A stretch of DNA of 64,000 bases from Eubacteriales bacterium. Lineage in GTDB: Bacteria > Bacillota > Clostridia > Lachnospirales > Lachnospiraceae. Where the stretch lies: NCBI GenBank assembly GCA_030539395.1, contig JAUNSC010000002.1, positions 109,115 through 173,114 on the forward strand. Reading direction: 5' to 3'. Made by a program: the position numbers and the translations under genes. This document shows, in pieces, positions 1 through 7,779 of this stretch. How positions within the stretch are numbered: the first letter of the stretch is position 1; the number at the start of each line of letters is the position of its first letter. The notes under the pieces are model-generated. The model was not told where the DNA came from. It made no database searches and worked only from the letters and a program-made list of their open reading frames with translations.

Positions 1-177
1 CTCTGCTTCACTTGCGGCTTCTGTTGTCTCTTCTTCAGATGCTGCTTCCGTCTGTGTTTCTGTAACAACTTCAGTAGCTTTTGTTTCCGCCTCTGTTGTT
101 TTTGTTTCACTTTGTCCGCATCCGGTTGCTGCCAATGCCACACTGACCAGCAATGCCGCTACTGCCTGTTTTTTCAT
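1..177 (-). CDS. N-terminal fragment of a secreted lipoprotein (cut by window edge)
   Basis: Only the first 59 codons lie inside the window. They start at an ATG (175-177) preceded by an AGAGAGG ribosome binding site. The product begins with a lipoprotein signal: basic MKKQ, a hydrophobic stretch, and a lipobox LAATGC, so Cys20 should be lipidated by Lgt and the protein anchored outside the membrane. After the cysteine comes a Thr/Glu/Ala-rich linker of at least 40 residues, typical of the flexible spacer that precedes a binding or enzymatic domain. The function is not visible because the main domain lies beyond position 1. The gene follows the deacetylase-like gene with a gap of 57 bp, so the two may be co-transcribed. 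This is the only clear lipobox in the window. Confidence 0.75.
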   Translation of the reverse strand, partial: MKKQAVAALLVSVALAATGCGQSETKTTEAETKATEVVTETQTEAASEEETTEAASEAE

Positions 178-234
178 GATACATATCCTCTCTTTTTTTA
201 TTCCACACAATAGTTATTTCCCTCAAATCTATTA

Positions 235-2079
235 TTACAATTCCGGTACCGGTAAAGGTCTCTCCGGATCAAGCACCTCACTTGCATCAAACAAGTCTGA
301 TGCCAACGGACTGTCGGAAATGTAATCCTGGTAAATACGGTATCCGTCCAGATTTCTTCTTCCCTGGTGGAAAAAGTCTGCTGTGACGGTAGTTGTTTTC
401 GGTGTTGAATCCACCGGACAATATACGTCAAATCCTTTGCTCTTCAAATACTGGAATTTATCGCTGCTGGTATATTCTGATACCGCTGCAATGTCCTGCC
501 CATGAGCAAAGATAATCTTATCTGTTTCCCCGATCAATGGAGATACATACTCAAGCCACCGCTCCGTATCTCTGACAACAGAATCATAGCTTGCTTCTCC
601 TACTGCCTTATGCCCCCATGTATGGCTTGCGAAAGTCCAGCCTTCTGCTTTCATGGCATCGGCCACCTTTTTAGCGTTTTCACACTCCTGTTCCCAGTCA
701 AAATCCGGATGAGCTGCCAGCCAGTCTAACTGAAGCTGGTCTGCATAGTAGACTTCCGAATTTGTATTGTGAGCATCATCATAAGTTCCGTCCGTACGAT
801 AGCCCAAAATTCCATCATAACCGGTAAGTGCCACCGTTCCTCTTGCACCCTTATAACAGCCATCCGGATGTTCTTCCAGAAAAGCATCAAGACGTGGAAC
901 CGCATCATAATCTCCCAGCACTACCGTACCGTCATCCTGAATATACTCACACGCAGGCTTCCCTTCTTCATCCAGGACAAGTCTGGAAGCTACGCCATGG
1001 TTATCATACGTATGGTAATAACTGAGATCATCCAGCGACAATACAAATGCCTGTTTCCCTTCCGGCAGGAATACCTGCTTCGGAGAAATCGTCACCGTTC
1101 CATCTTCCGCAGTTTCTTTACTGTACAGATCATCCAGTCCCACAAGAACAAATCCTCTGTCATACATGGACTGGGTAATTTTATCAAATTCGTAAATCGT
1201 CGTCATCCACTGCTGCCATCCATCATAACCGGCTTCTCCCGGTACAAATGCTTTGGATGGATCAATTACAAGTGAATGGTAGAAAATGTGAGTCACATCT
1301 TCCGGATTGATAGCCACGCAGGCAGCTTTCTGAGCCTCATATTCCGAAACCTTTTGCTGCAATACAGGATTTGCCTCATAATTACCGATACCTTTTAGCA
1401 GCTCTATTGCACCGTCATAATCGTAGGTAAGCGCCAGTGCATCTGCCTGTGCAACAGCCTCTTCATCAACTGCTCCTCCGTTATCCAGCGCATCCTGATA
1501 CTCTGCCGCCCTGTCCTGAAGCAGCACGCTCGTTCCATAATACCTGGAATTTTTAATCGTATCAACAGCTCCCTGATAATCAAACTGGCCTATTTCCTCC
1601 AATGCAGTATCCAGTACAGAATTGATTTCTTCCGACATGGCTGTACGTGCATTCTCATATTCCGCTGCCTTTTCCTGAAGTTCCGTATTGGAATCATAAT
1701 TATTGCTGCCTTTTAAAACTGCCAGCGCACCGTCATAATCATAAATCTGTGCCAGTTCATCCGCCTGTTCCAATAATTTTTCCACGTTTTCCCCCAAAAA
1801 CGGAATATCTACTCCCAGGCTGCTTTCTACTTTTCCGACAAAATCTGAGATATTCTCTCCCAGACTGTCTTTTACAAAAAAAATGATTCCTGCAAGAACA
1901 AGTAAAATCAGCAGAATCAGTACAATTGTACCTCCCCCTTTTCTGCGCCTTTTTCTTACCTGTGTGTCTCGATTCTGTGACACTCTCCGACCCCTTGCTC
2001 TGTTCCGGTCCTGTCTCACCCCGCTTCTCGAGTCTTCCGTAGAACCAGCATACCCCTTTTCTTTTTTTCTTGTGCCCAT
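235..2079 (-). CDS. membrane-anchored polysaccharide deacetylase-like protein with three internal repeats
   Basis: The 614-residue product has a basic cytoplasmic N-terminus (about 50 residues, many Arg/Lys), one transmembrane helix (about 51-69), then three copies of a roughly 40-residue helical repeat (about 105-142, 155-195, 210-250) sharing 'YDYDGA..LLKG' and 'LQ.K..EYE'. The rest resembles a NodB/polysaccharide deacetylase fold: 'LSLDD' near residue 350 stands where the catalytic Asp motif sits, and 'SHTWGH' (His486, His490) matches the metal-binding H-x3-H motif. It is probably an extracytoplasmic enzyme acting on wall or capsule glycan, but the other NodB motifs are divergent and the substrate is unknown. 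The ATG at 2077-2079 is chosen because GGAGGGG lies just upstream; the ATG 27 bp earlier lacks a site. Confidence 0.75.
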   Translation of the reverse strand: MGTRKKEKGYAGSTEDSRSGVRQDRNRARGRRVSQNRDTQVRKRRRKGGGTIVLILLILLVLAGIIFFVKDSLGENISDFVGKVESSLGVDIPFLGENVEKLLEQADELAQIYDYDGALAVLKGSNNYDSNTELQEKAAEYENARTAMSEEINSVLDTALEEIGQFDYQGAVDTIKNSRYYGTSVLLQDRAAEYQDALDNGGAVDEEAVAQADALALTYDYDGAIELLKGIGNYEANPVLQQKVSEYEAQKAACVAINPEDVTHIFYHSLVIDPSKAFVPGEAGYDGWQQWMTTIYEFDKITQSMYDRGFVLVGLDDLYSKETAEDGTVTISPKQVFLPEGKQAFVLSLDDLSYYHTYDNHGVASRLVLDEEGKPACEYIQDDGTVVLGDYDAVPRLDAFLEEHPDGCYKGARGTVALTGYDGILGYRTDGTYDDAHNTNSEVYYADQLQLDWLAAHPDFDWEQECENAKKVADAMKAEGWTFASHTWGHKAVGEASYDSVVRDTERWLEYVSPLIGETDKIIFAHGQDIAAVSEYTSSDKFQYLKSKGFDVYCPVDSTPKTTTVTADFFHQGRRNLDGYRIYQDYISDSPLASDLFDASEVLDPERPLPVPEL

Positions 2080-2187
2080 AACCCCTCCATCATAAGTTTT
2101 TAACACAATTCTCCTTTGTCACTCTATCATAATTCCCTTTAAAAATCAATACTATCACACATTTTTCACAGATGAGCAGAAAGATTA

Positions 2188-2216
2188 TTGCACTTTCAAA
2201 AAAAGGATGTTAGAAT
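2188..2216 (+). promoter_or_regulatory. sigma-A-type promoter for the 2247 membrane protein gene
   Basis: TTGCAC (2188-2193), 17 bp spacer, TAGAAT (2211-2216). The predicted start near 2223 leaves a leader of about 24 nt that contains an AGGAGGAAAG ribosome binding site before the ATG at 2247. Found by eye. Confidence 0.6.
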
Positions 2217-2246
2217 AGAAAAAGCGAATTTAAGAGGAGGAAAGAG

Positions 2247-2738
2247 ATGTCAACATTCTTTAACGTTCTTATTATTGTTTTGGTTGTAGCAATTGCCATT
2301 CTGGGCGCCCTCTATTACTTCGGAAGAAAAGCTCAGAAAAAACAGGCGCAGCAGCAGGAACAGCTGGAAGCCATGAAGCAGACCGTTTCCATGCTGATTA
2401 TTGACAAGAAGAAGATGAAACTGAAAGATTCCGGTCTTCCCCAAATGGTGATTGACCAGACACCGAAGCTGATGCGCGGAACAAAAGTGCCTGTCGTAAA
2501 AGCAAAGGTCGGTCCGAAAGTGATGACTCTGATGGCCGATGCAAATGTATTTGACCTGATTCCTGTTAAAAAGGAAGTAAAGGCAACTGTGAGCGGTATT
2601 TATATCACCGCTGTAAAAGGAGTAAGGGGTCCGCTGGAGCAGCCCGCACCCAGGAAAAAAGGCTTGCTTGGCCGTTTTAAAAAGGATAGCAGTACAGCAC
2701 AGAACGCAACTGCAGCCAAATCAAAATCGAAAAAATAA
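2247..2738 (+). CDS. small single-pass membrane protein of unknown function
   Basis: The 163-residue product has a short N-terminus, one transmembrane helix (about 6-27), then a Gln/Lys-rich probably helical segment (about 30-50), a central soluble region with several Lys-Val stretches, and a strongly basic tail rich in Lys, Ser and Ala (about 137-163). The soluble part is likely cytoplasmic, given the positive charge after the helix. I do not recognise the family; it looks like a conserved hypothetical of Clostridia. It has its own promoter, a strong ribosome binding site, and a good terminator right after the stop codon, so it is a real, singly transcribed gene. It is divergent from the deacetylase-like gene and convergent with the LacI regulator. 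Confidence 0.8.
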   Translation: MSTFFNVLIIVLVVAIAILGALYYFGRKAQKKQAQQQEQLEAMKQTVSMLIIDKKKMKLKDSGLPQMVIDQTPKLMRGTKVPVVKAKVGPKVMTLMADANVFDLIPVKKEVKATVSGIYITAVKGVRGPLEQPAPRKKGLLGRFKKDSSTAQNATAAKSKSKK

Positions 2739-2741
2739 ATC

Positions 2742-2777
2742 AAAAAGTTCCGGATTTCCAACAACCCGGAACTTTTT
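2742..2777. terminator. bidirectional intrinsic terminator
   Basis: Perfect 12-bp arms (2742-2753 and 2766-2777) with CCGG at the top of the stem and A-run/T-run ends. It lies between convergent genes and can end transcription of the 2247 gene (plus) and of the LacI gene ending at 2793 (minus). Confidence 0.85.
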
Positions 2778-2792
2778 ATATAAAAGCATTCT

Positions 2793-3776
2793 CTACATTC
2801 GAAAATTCTTAATGGATTCTCTCGACACAAGCTGAACTGGCCTTACATAATAAAAGTGTTTCATCTCTTCTGGCTGTTTCATTAATTTCATCAACAATGA
2901 ATATATATCGTAAGCCATCTCTTCATGAGAAACATGAACAGCAGTAATACCAAACAATTCTAACCAGTCACTATCGTCAATAGATATCAGGCTGAGATCA
3001 TCTGGTATTTGAATACCAATGCGCTTGCAGGTTTTCATTGTCAACAACATCTGAACACTGTCACTTGTAATAAGAGCAGTGGGCTTCCACTTCTGAATAT
3101 ACTTTTTTAATATCCTGTCTCTGTCCATTCGTATCGGAAGTGTAAAAACTAATTCCTCCTGAAAAGGCACATTATTTGCCTCCAGAGCATCTTTATATCC
3201 TTTAAGCTTTTGTGATATAAAGCTATGTCCATTTTCAACCAATGCTATATTTCGATGACCGTTACTTATAAGTAAATTTATCGCCTGAAATATAGAGTGA
3301 TAATCATCCACTACATATGCCGGATACTCTTTATAAAAATTAGCAAACAGCTGCAATACCGGAATTCCTTTTGCAGATATTTTTTCGAGAATATCCCCAT
3401 TTTTATTGCTTCCAGGAATATATAAAAGTACTGCCGGTTGTAAAGACAACATATTTTCAAGACAGTTTCTTTCAGCGATTGTATCCGATTCAAAATATGT
3501 TACCAGCAGGCTACAATTTCCGCTTTGCAAAAACTGCTCCAACTGGCTCGCCAGTTGCTGAAAAAAAGAATTATTTGAATCAGAAATAACAAAGCCTATC
3601 AAAGATAAGCGTTTATTTTCAGTTGCACCTGTCTTCGGGATATATCCTAACTTCTGAGCAGCCTCCATTACTATATCGCGAGTTTCCTGGCTGATTCTCA
3701 GGTTATTATTAAAAACACGTGATACTGTAGCTGTAGATACATTGGCCACTCTAGCAATATCTTTATAATTTGCCAT
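2793..3776 (-). CDS. LacI/GalR-family transcriptional regulator of the GH32 sugar cluster
   Basis: The 327-residue protein has the classic architecture: an N-terminal helix-turn-helix with 'YKDIARVANVS.ATVSRVFN' (about residues 3-22), a hinge near 45-60, and a periplasmic-binding-protein-like effector domain. It is the last gene of the leftward sugar cluster and is probably its local regulator, sensing a sugar or a pathway intermediate. The ATG at 3774-3776 gives the usual family N-terminus (MANYKDIA); an in-frame ATG nine bases upstream is possible but lies too near its GAGAG site. A promoter of its own is present upstream (3928-3956), so it can be expressed apart from the catabolic genes. 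The base composition here is AT-richer than in the flanking housekeeping genes. Confidence 0.88.
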   Translation of the reverse strand: MANYKDIARVANVSTATVSRVFNNNLRISQETRDIVMEAAQKLGYIPKTGATENKRLSLIGFVISDSNNSFFQQLASQLEQFLQSGNCSLLVTYFESDTIAERNCLENMLSLQPAVLLYIPGSNKNGDILEKISAKGIPVLQLFANFYKEYPAYVVDDYHSIFQAINLLISNGHRNIALVENGHSFISQKLKGYKDALEANNVPFQEELVFTLPIRMDRDRILKKYIQKWKPTALITSDSVQMLLTMKTCKRIGIQIPDDLSLISIDDSDWLELFGITAVHVSHEEMAYDIYSLLMKLMKQPEEMKHFYYVRPVQLVSRESIKNFRM

Positions 3777-3927
3777 ACTAATCACTCTCTCATATGTATG
3801 ATAGACTCTCGGAATCTCTAAGCTTTAGCTTTATTTCATGCGTCTCCAAGACTCATTTTTCAAAAACCATTGAGAAACCGCTTCAAAAAATACGGTGCTC
3901 CGCGCCCTTGTTTAACTATGTTTTTTT

Positions 3928-3956
3928 ATTATAATGTTTTTAAACAAGTAAGTCAA
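3928..3956 (-). promoter_or_regulatory. promoter of the LacI regulator gene, with overlapping inverted repeat
   Basis: On the minus strand TTGACT (3951-3956), 17 bp, TATAAT (3928-3933): close to the sigma-A consensus. Inverted 8-bp half-sites CTTGTTTA / TAAACAAG flank the -10 region (about 3908-3949), so autoregulation is plausible. The predicted leader is about 145 nt. Confidence 0.7.
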
Positions 3957-3994
3957 TTTTTTTATAGTAAAATCAATATATTAGACTATATTTA

Positions 3995-4834
3995 TTAAAA
4001 ATCAATTTCATCCGGATGTAATCCCGATCCTCCAAAGTATGGTATCCGATCAATCTGATCCATATCATATTCCTCAATTTCAAAATCAAATATGTTCAGA
4101 TTCTCAAGCATCCTTGATGGTGTAACCGACTTTGGCAACGGAACGACTTCATGCTGATAACACCATCTGAGACAAATTTGTGCAACTGACTTATCATATT
4201 TCGCCGCCAGATTAACCAGCAATGCATTAGAAAGCATTTTTCCAGTCCCAAGCGGGCTCCAGGCTTCAACAAGAATACGATGATTTTGACAAAATTCTAA
4301 AGTTTCCTTTTGAAGCTGTCCCGGATGAAATTCAATCTGATTAACCATCGGTACTATTTCTGTCTTCATTAATGCTTCCAGATGATGTTGCATAAAATTT
4401 GATACACCGATAGCTTTTATTTTTCCTTCATGATATAACTCAGCAAATGCTTTCCATGTATCAAGATTAATTTGTTCCCAGTCAGCATATCTATGCCAGG
4501 ATGCAGGCCAATGAATCAAATATAAATCAAGATAATCAAGCCCGAGTTTATCAAGGGTATTATTGAACTCGCTGAGTGCATTCTGATATCCTCTTTTAGT
4601 ATTACGTAGTTTTCCCGTTATAAAAAGGTTTTCTCTTGGTATATCAACTGCATGAAGGCCTTTTCCGACAGCTTCTTCATTCCCATATACTGCCGCTGTA
4701 TCTATATGACGGTATCCCATTATAATAGCCTTCTTCACAACATCTATCGCTGTCTTTTCATCCTTTATCTGCCAGGTACCATATCCAATACATGGTATCT
4801 GTTTACCATTACTTAATTCAAATACTCTGTTCAT
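3995..4834 (-). CDS. aldo/keto reductase
   Basis: The 279-residue protein is an NAD(P)H-dependent aldo/keto reductase of the classic TIM-barrel family. The catalytic tetrad is visible: Asp45 and Tyr50 in 'RHIDTAAVYGNE', Lys75 in 'FITGKL', and His108 in 'LYLIHWP'. The start is taken as the ATG at 4832-4834, seven bases after GAAAGG; a TTG six bases upstream would be too near that site. It is the sixth gene of the sugar cluster, 13 bp after a permease gene. It probably reduces or oxidises a sugar-derived carbonyl together with the Gfo/Idh/MocA oxidoreductase encoded two genes upstream, but the actual substrate cannot be read from the sequence. Confidence 0.9.
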   Translation of the reverse strand: MNRVFELSNGKQIPCIGYGTWQIKDEKTAIDVVKKAIIMGYRHIDTAAVYGNEEAVGKGLHAVDIPRENLFITGKLRNTKRGYQNALSEFNNTLDKLGLDYLDLYLIHWPASWHRYADWEQINLDTWKAFAELYHEGKIKAIGVSNFMQHHLEALMKTEIVPMVNQIEFHPGQLQKETLEFCQNHRILVEAWSPLGTGKMLSNALLVNLAAKYDKSVAQICLRWCYQHEVVPLPKSVTPSRMLENLNIFDFEIEEYDMDQIDRIPYFGGSGLHPDEIDF

Positions 4835-4847
4835 ATACAAACCTTTC

Positions 4848-5747
4848 TCAATCGTAATTAACCCATTTTCTGCTTAACGAAAATTGCAGGAAAGTAAAGC
4901 AAACCACAGCAATGAAAAGAAGCAGTGAAATCGATGAAGCATATCCAAGATTGTAACTCCCAAATGCTTTTTGATATATATACATAACAATACTTCTGGT
5001 TGAATTCATAGGCCCGCCCTTAGTTAAAATCTGGATAGGCTCAAATATTTGCAATGCAGAAATAGATGTTAAGATAAGCACAAAAAATATTGTTGGCGTC
5101 AACAATGGTAATGTGATTTTGAAAAATTTCTGGACAGTATCTGCACCGTCCAGGGAAGCGCATTCGTAATACATTGAAGGAATATTCTGCAATCCTGCCA
5201 GAAAAATAATCATAAAGAAACCAACGCTTTTCCAGACATCCATAATTATGATTGCAATCATTGCGATTTTAGGATCTGTTAACCATCCTATTTTCGCAAG
5301 CCCCCATTTTCCTAAATAATAGTTAAAAATGCCCGTATCAGTTGCATAAAACTGGCTCCAGATCAACGAGACATAGGCGTAGGCTACAACATATGGCAAA
5401 AAGAAGCATAACCGATAAAACCAGCTAAGTTTTGGATTTATCTTTCGATTCATTAATATTGCTAATAATATACCAATTATAATTGCTGCTGAAATTGCAA
5501 CAGCTCCAAAAAACACCGTATGACCAATGGCAGCCAGCAATTCTTTATCTCTGAATACTTTAATAAAATTCCTGAAACCAACATACTCAGCTTTGTCAAA
5601 AAAGTTATAATTAGTCAAGCTAAAATATATGGTGCCGAGCATCGGAACCAATGTAAATATTAAAAATATAATAACAGCAGGTGCGGCAAACAGATAACCT
5701 GCTATCCATTCCCTGTACTTTGCAGAGTGAAGTTTTGTTCTTTTCAT
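4848..5747 (-). CDS. carbohydrate ABC transporter permease (MalF/UgpA type, CUT1)
   Basis: The 299-residue protein is one of the two membrane subunits of the sugar importer. Six hydrophobic helices are visible, beginning 'LFAAPAVIIFLIFTLVPM' near residue 18, and the EAA-loop region reads 'ECASLDGADTVQKFFKITLPLL' (about 190-211), which contacts the ATPase subunit. It pairs with the MalG-type permease at 6830-7666 and the binding protein at 7780-9081. No ATPase gene is present in the cluster, which is common for CUT1 systems in Firmicutes that share an MsmX-type ATPase. The ribosome binding site is weak, suggesting coupling to the preceding gene. Confidence 0.93.
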   Translation of the reverse strand: MKRTKLHSAKYREWIAGYLFAAPAVIIFLIFTLVPMLGTIYFSLTNYNFFDKAEYVGFRNFIKVFRDKELLAAIGHTVFFGAVAISAAIIIGILLAILMNRKINPKLSWFYRLCFFLPYVVAYAYVSLIWSQFYATDTGIFNYYLGKWGLAKIGWLTDPKIAMIAIIIMDVWKSVGFFMIIFLAGLQNIPSMYYECASLDGADTVQKFFKITLPLLTPTIFFVLILTSISALQIFEPIQILTKGGPMNSTRSIVMYIYQKAFGSYNLGYASSISLLLFIAVVCFTFLQFSLSRKWVNYD

Positions 5748-5782
5748 TACAGAATCACCGACCTTTCATTAATATATTTAAA

Positions 5783-6805
5783 CTAATCACCACCGCTCTG
5801 ATCGTCATTTGTAAAATCGGCCAGTTTAAGTTTATCCCACCTCTCCATTGGAGCAAACGCTACAACATCAGCAAGAAAATCTTTATATCCTTCTTCAAAG
5901 GACCCCTTCGGTTTTTTACTATTGACGATACAATCGTAAAAATCTGACAATTCTGCCATATATCCCTCATCATTATCAAACGTAATATGTTCTTCTCTGT
6001 CAGGTGTCGTGATGGTTACATCTTTTAAACCCGCTATTTTAATTGTTCCTTCCGACCCGAAAATAACAGCATCATGATTAGAATATCCATAAGAACTCTG
6101 GAACATATGATATGTACCTGTCACCCCACTTTCAAACACCATTTGATAAGTGACGGTATCATTTGTTCCTACATCCTTTTTACTGCTCGCTGTAAATCCA
6201 ATTGCGCTTTTTATATCACCAAACAATTCCCTAAAGACAGAAATAAAATGAACGCTTCCATCAAACAAAAGTCCATAGTGACTATGCAATCGCCATTTTG
6301 AATCAGATATATATTTATTGTTACGCGGCGTATACCCAATAATATTCCAGATAAAAGTATAAGGTTTGCCTATAACTCCCCCGTTAATCATCTCCCGCAC
6401 TTTTGCAGGCATTTTTCTGTAACGGAAGTTCTCTGCAAGAAGTGTCACCGTCCCGGCTCTCCTGCTCTTTTGAAGCATGTCCTGAGCATCTTCAAGACAT
6501 GTAGCAATAGGTTTTTCAACCATCAAATGCTTACCGGCCTCCATAGCTGCACATACAATTTCATGATTCATCGTAAATGGATATGCAATACACACCGCCT
6601 CAATCTCTTTATTGGCTAATAAATCATGATAGTCGGTGTAATATTCTTTTGCACCAATTGATTCTGCAAATTTGCGTCCTCGTTCAGATCCACTTCCTGC
6701 AACAGCAATAATTTCAAATTTATCAGGTATTTGCTGAAGTTCCGGCCAATAAAGATCTCGTATACATATTCCAGCTCCAATAAGCCCTAATTTCACTGTT
6801 CTCAT
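5783..6805 (-). CDS. Gfo/Idh/MocA-family NAD(P)-dependent oxidoreductase
   Basis: The 340-residue protein has an N-terminal Rossmann fold ('LGLIGAG' at about residues 6-12), the family motif 'EKPIA' (Glu97-Lys98-Pro99) that carries the active-site lysine, and a C-terminal alpha/beta substrate domain. The family oxidises or reduces sugars, inositols and sugar nucleotides. The ATG at 6803-6805 sits seven bases after GGAGGG; an ATG 15 bp upstream lies within that site. Unusually, the gene sits between the two permease genes of one importer, so its activity is closely tied to uptake of the same substrate. Which carbon it oxidises is unknown. Confidence 0.92.
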   Translation of the reverse strand: MRTVKLGLIGAGICIRDLYWPELQQIPDKFEIIAVAGSGSERGRKFAESIGAKEYYTDYHDLLANKEIEAVCIAYPFTMNHEIVCAAMEAGKHLMVEKPIATCLEDAQDMLQKSRRAGTVTLLAENFRYRKMPAKVREMINGGVIGKPYTFIWNIIGYTPRNNKYISDSKWRLHSHYGLLFDGSVHFISVFRELFGDIKSAIGFTASSKKDVGTNDTVTYQMVFESGVTGTYHMFQSSYGYSNHDAVIFGSEGTIKIAGLKDVTITTPDREEHITFDNDEGYMAELSDFYDCIVNSKKPKGSFEEGYKDFLADVVAFAPMERWDKLKLADFTNDDQSGGD

Positions 6806-6829
6806 TTGTAAGCCCTCCATTATCTTTTA

Positions 6830-7666
6830 TTATCCTTTAACGCCTTGTGCCGCTACCCCCTCAACGAAATACTGCTGACAAAATACAAATAAAATAAATA
6901 TGGGTATTATTGCCAGTACGATTCCCGCCATAACGCAACCCAGGCCATTAGGTAAATTATCCCTCATGACGACCATCCCAATCGGAAGTGTCATTTTATC
7001 CCATTGATTCAAATACAATAGTGGGGAAAAGTAATTATTCCACGACTGATTCATTCCATAGATTACCATAGTTGCAATCGCAGGCTTCACCTGTGGTAAC
7101 ATAACCTGCGCAAAGATTCTAAAATATCCAGCCCCATCGATTTTAGCCGCCTCTGCCAATGCAATAGGAATACTCATAAAAAACTGCCTCAATAGGAAAA
7201 TTCCAAATATACTACTGCAATATGGCAGTATCACAGACCACAGGCTGTTAATTAAGTTAAGCTTTGTCATTAATACAAAACTCGGTATCGCAGTGACCTG
7301 AATCGGCATCATAAGACCTGTTAATAATATTCCAAACAGAATACCCTTTCCTGGGAAACGTATACATGCAAATGCATACGCCGCCATAGTGCAAATAATA
7401 ATTTGTCCAAATACAACACATAATGTGACCTTCGCACTGTTAAGAAATGTCATAAAAAATGGAAATTCATTCAGAAGCAGCTGTTTGTAAGCTTCTATAT
7501 TAAATTGCGTAGGAAAAAAGCTGGGAGGCATTCTATATGATTCTCCTACAGGTCGTAACGATGTAGAAATTATCCAGAAAAATGGCAATAAGTACATAAA
7601 CGCAATGATAAGCAGCATAATATTTATTGCACAATTTACGATATTTTTTCGTACTGATCTTTTCAT
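6830..7666 (-). CDS. carbohydrate ABC transporter permease (MalG type, CUT1)
   Basis: The product (about 278 residues) is the second membrane subunit of the importer. It has an N-terminal helix ending in 'PFFWIISTSLRP', further hydrophobic helices, an EAA-type loop around 'AEAAKIDGAGYFRIFAQVMLP', and the C-terminal 'YFVEGVAAQGVKG' that is characteristic of MalG-type subunits. The start is uncertain: the ATG at 7664-7666 has only a weak GGCGG upstream, while GTG (7681) and TTG (7678) overlap or crowd a GAAAGG. It follows the binding-protein gene after a 14-bp-stem hairpin. Confidence 0.92.
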   Translation of the reverse strand: MKRSVRKNIVNCAINIMLLIIAFMYLLPFFWIISTSLRPVGESYRMPPSFFPTQFNIEAYKQLLLNEFPFFMTFLNSAKVTLCVVFGQIIICTMAAYAFACIRFPGKGILFGILLTGLMMPIQVTAIPSFVLMTKLNLINSLWSVILPYCSSIFGIFLLRQFFMSIPIALAEAAKIDGAGYFRIFAQVMLPQVKPAIATMVIYGMNQSWNNYFSPLLYLNQWDKMTLPIGMVVMRDNLPNGLGCVMAGIVLAIIPIFILFVFCQQYFVEGVAAQGVKG

Positions 7667-7702
7667 CCGAGCCGCCAACACCTTTCAAAATTACTGTTAA
7701 TC

Positions 7703-7747
7703 ATACTATACTGAGAATACGCATTTGCTATACTCTCAGTATAGTAT
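7703..7747 (-). repeat. strong hairpin between binding-protein and permease genes
   Basis: Perfect 14-bp inverted repeat (7703-7716 / 7734-7747) with a 17-nt loop, just after the stop codon of the binding protein. No U-run follows it, so it is more likely an mRNA 3'-end stabiliser or partial terminator than a full terminator. Confidence 0.75.
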
Positions 7748-7779
7748 CTGGATTCTATTCGTTTTAATTTATATCTATG

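Noticed and set aside
769..1275. Open frame of 168 codons on the plus strand
   Set aside because: It is antisense to the deacetylase-like gene, has no ribosome binding site, and its translation looks non-protein-like (Ile/Arg/His-rich).
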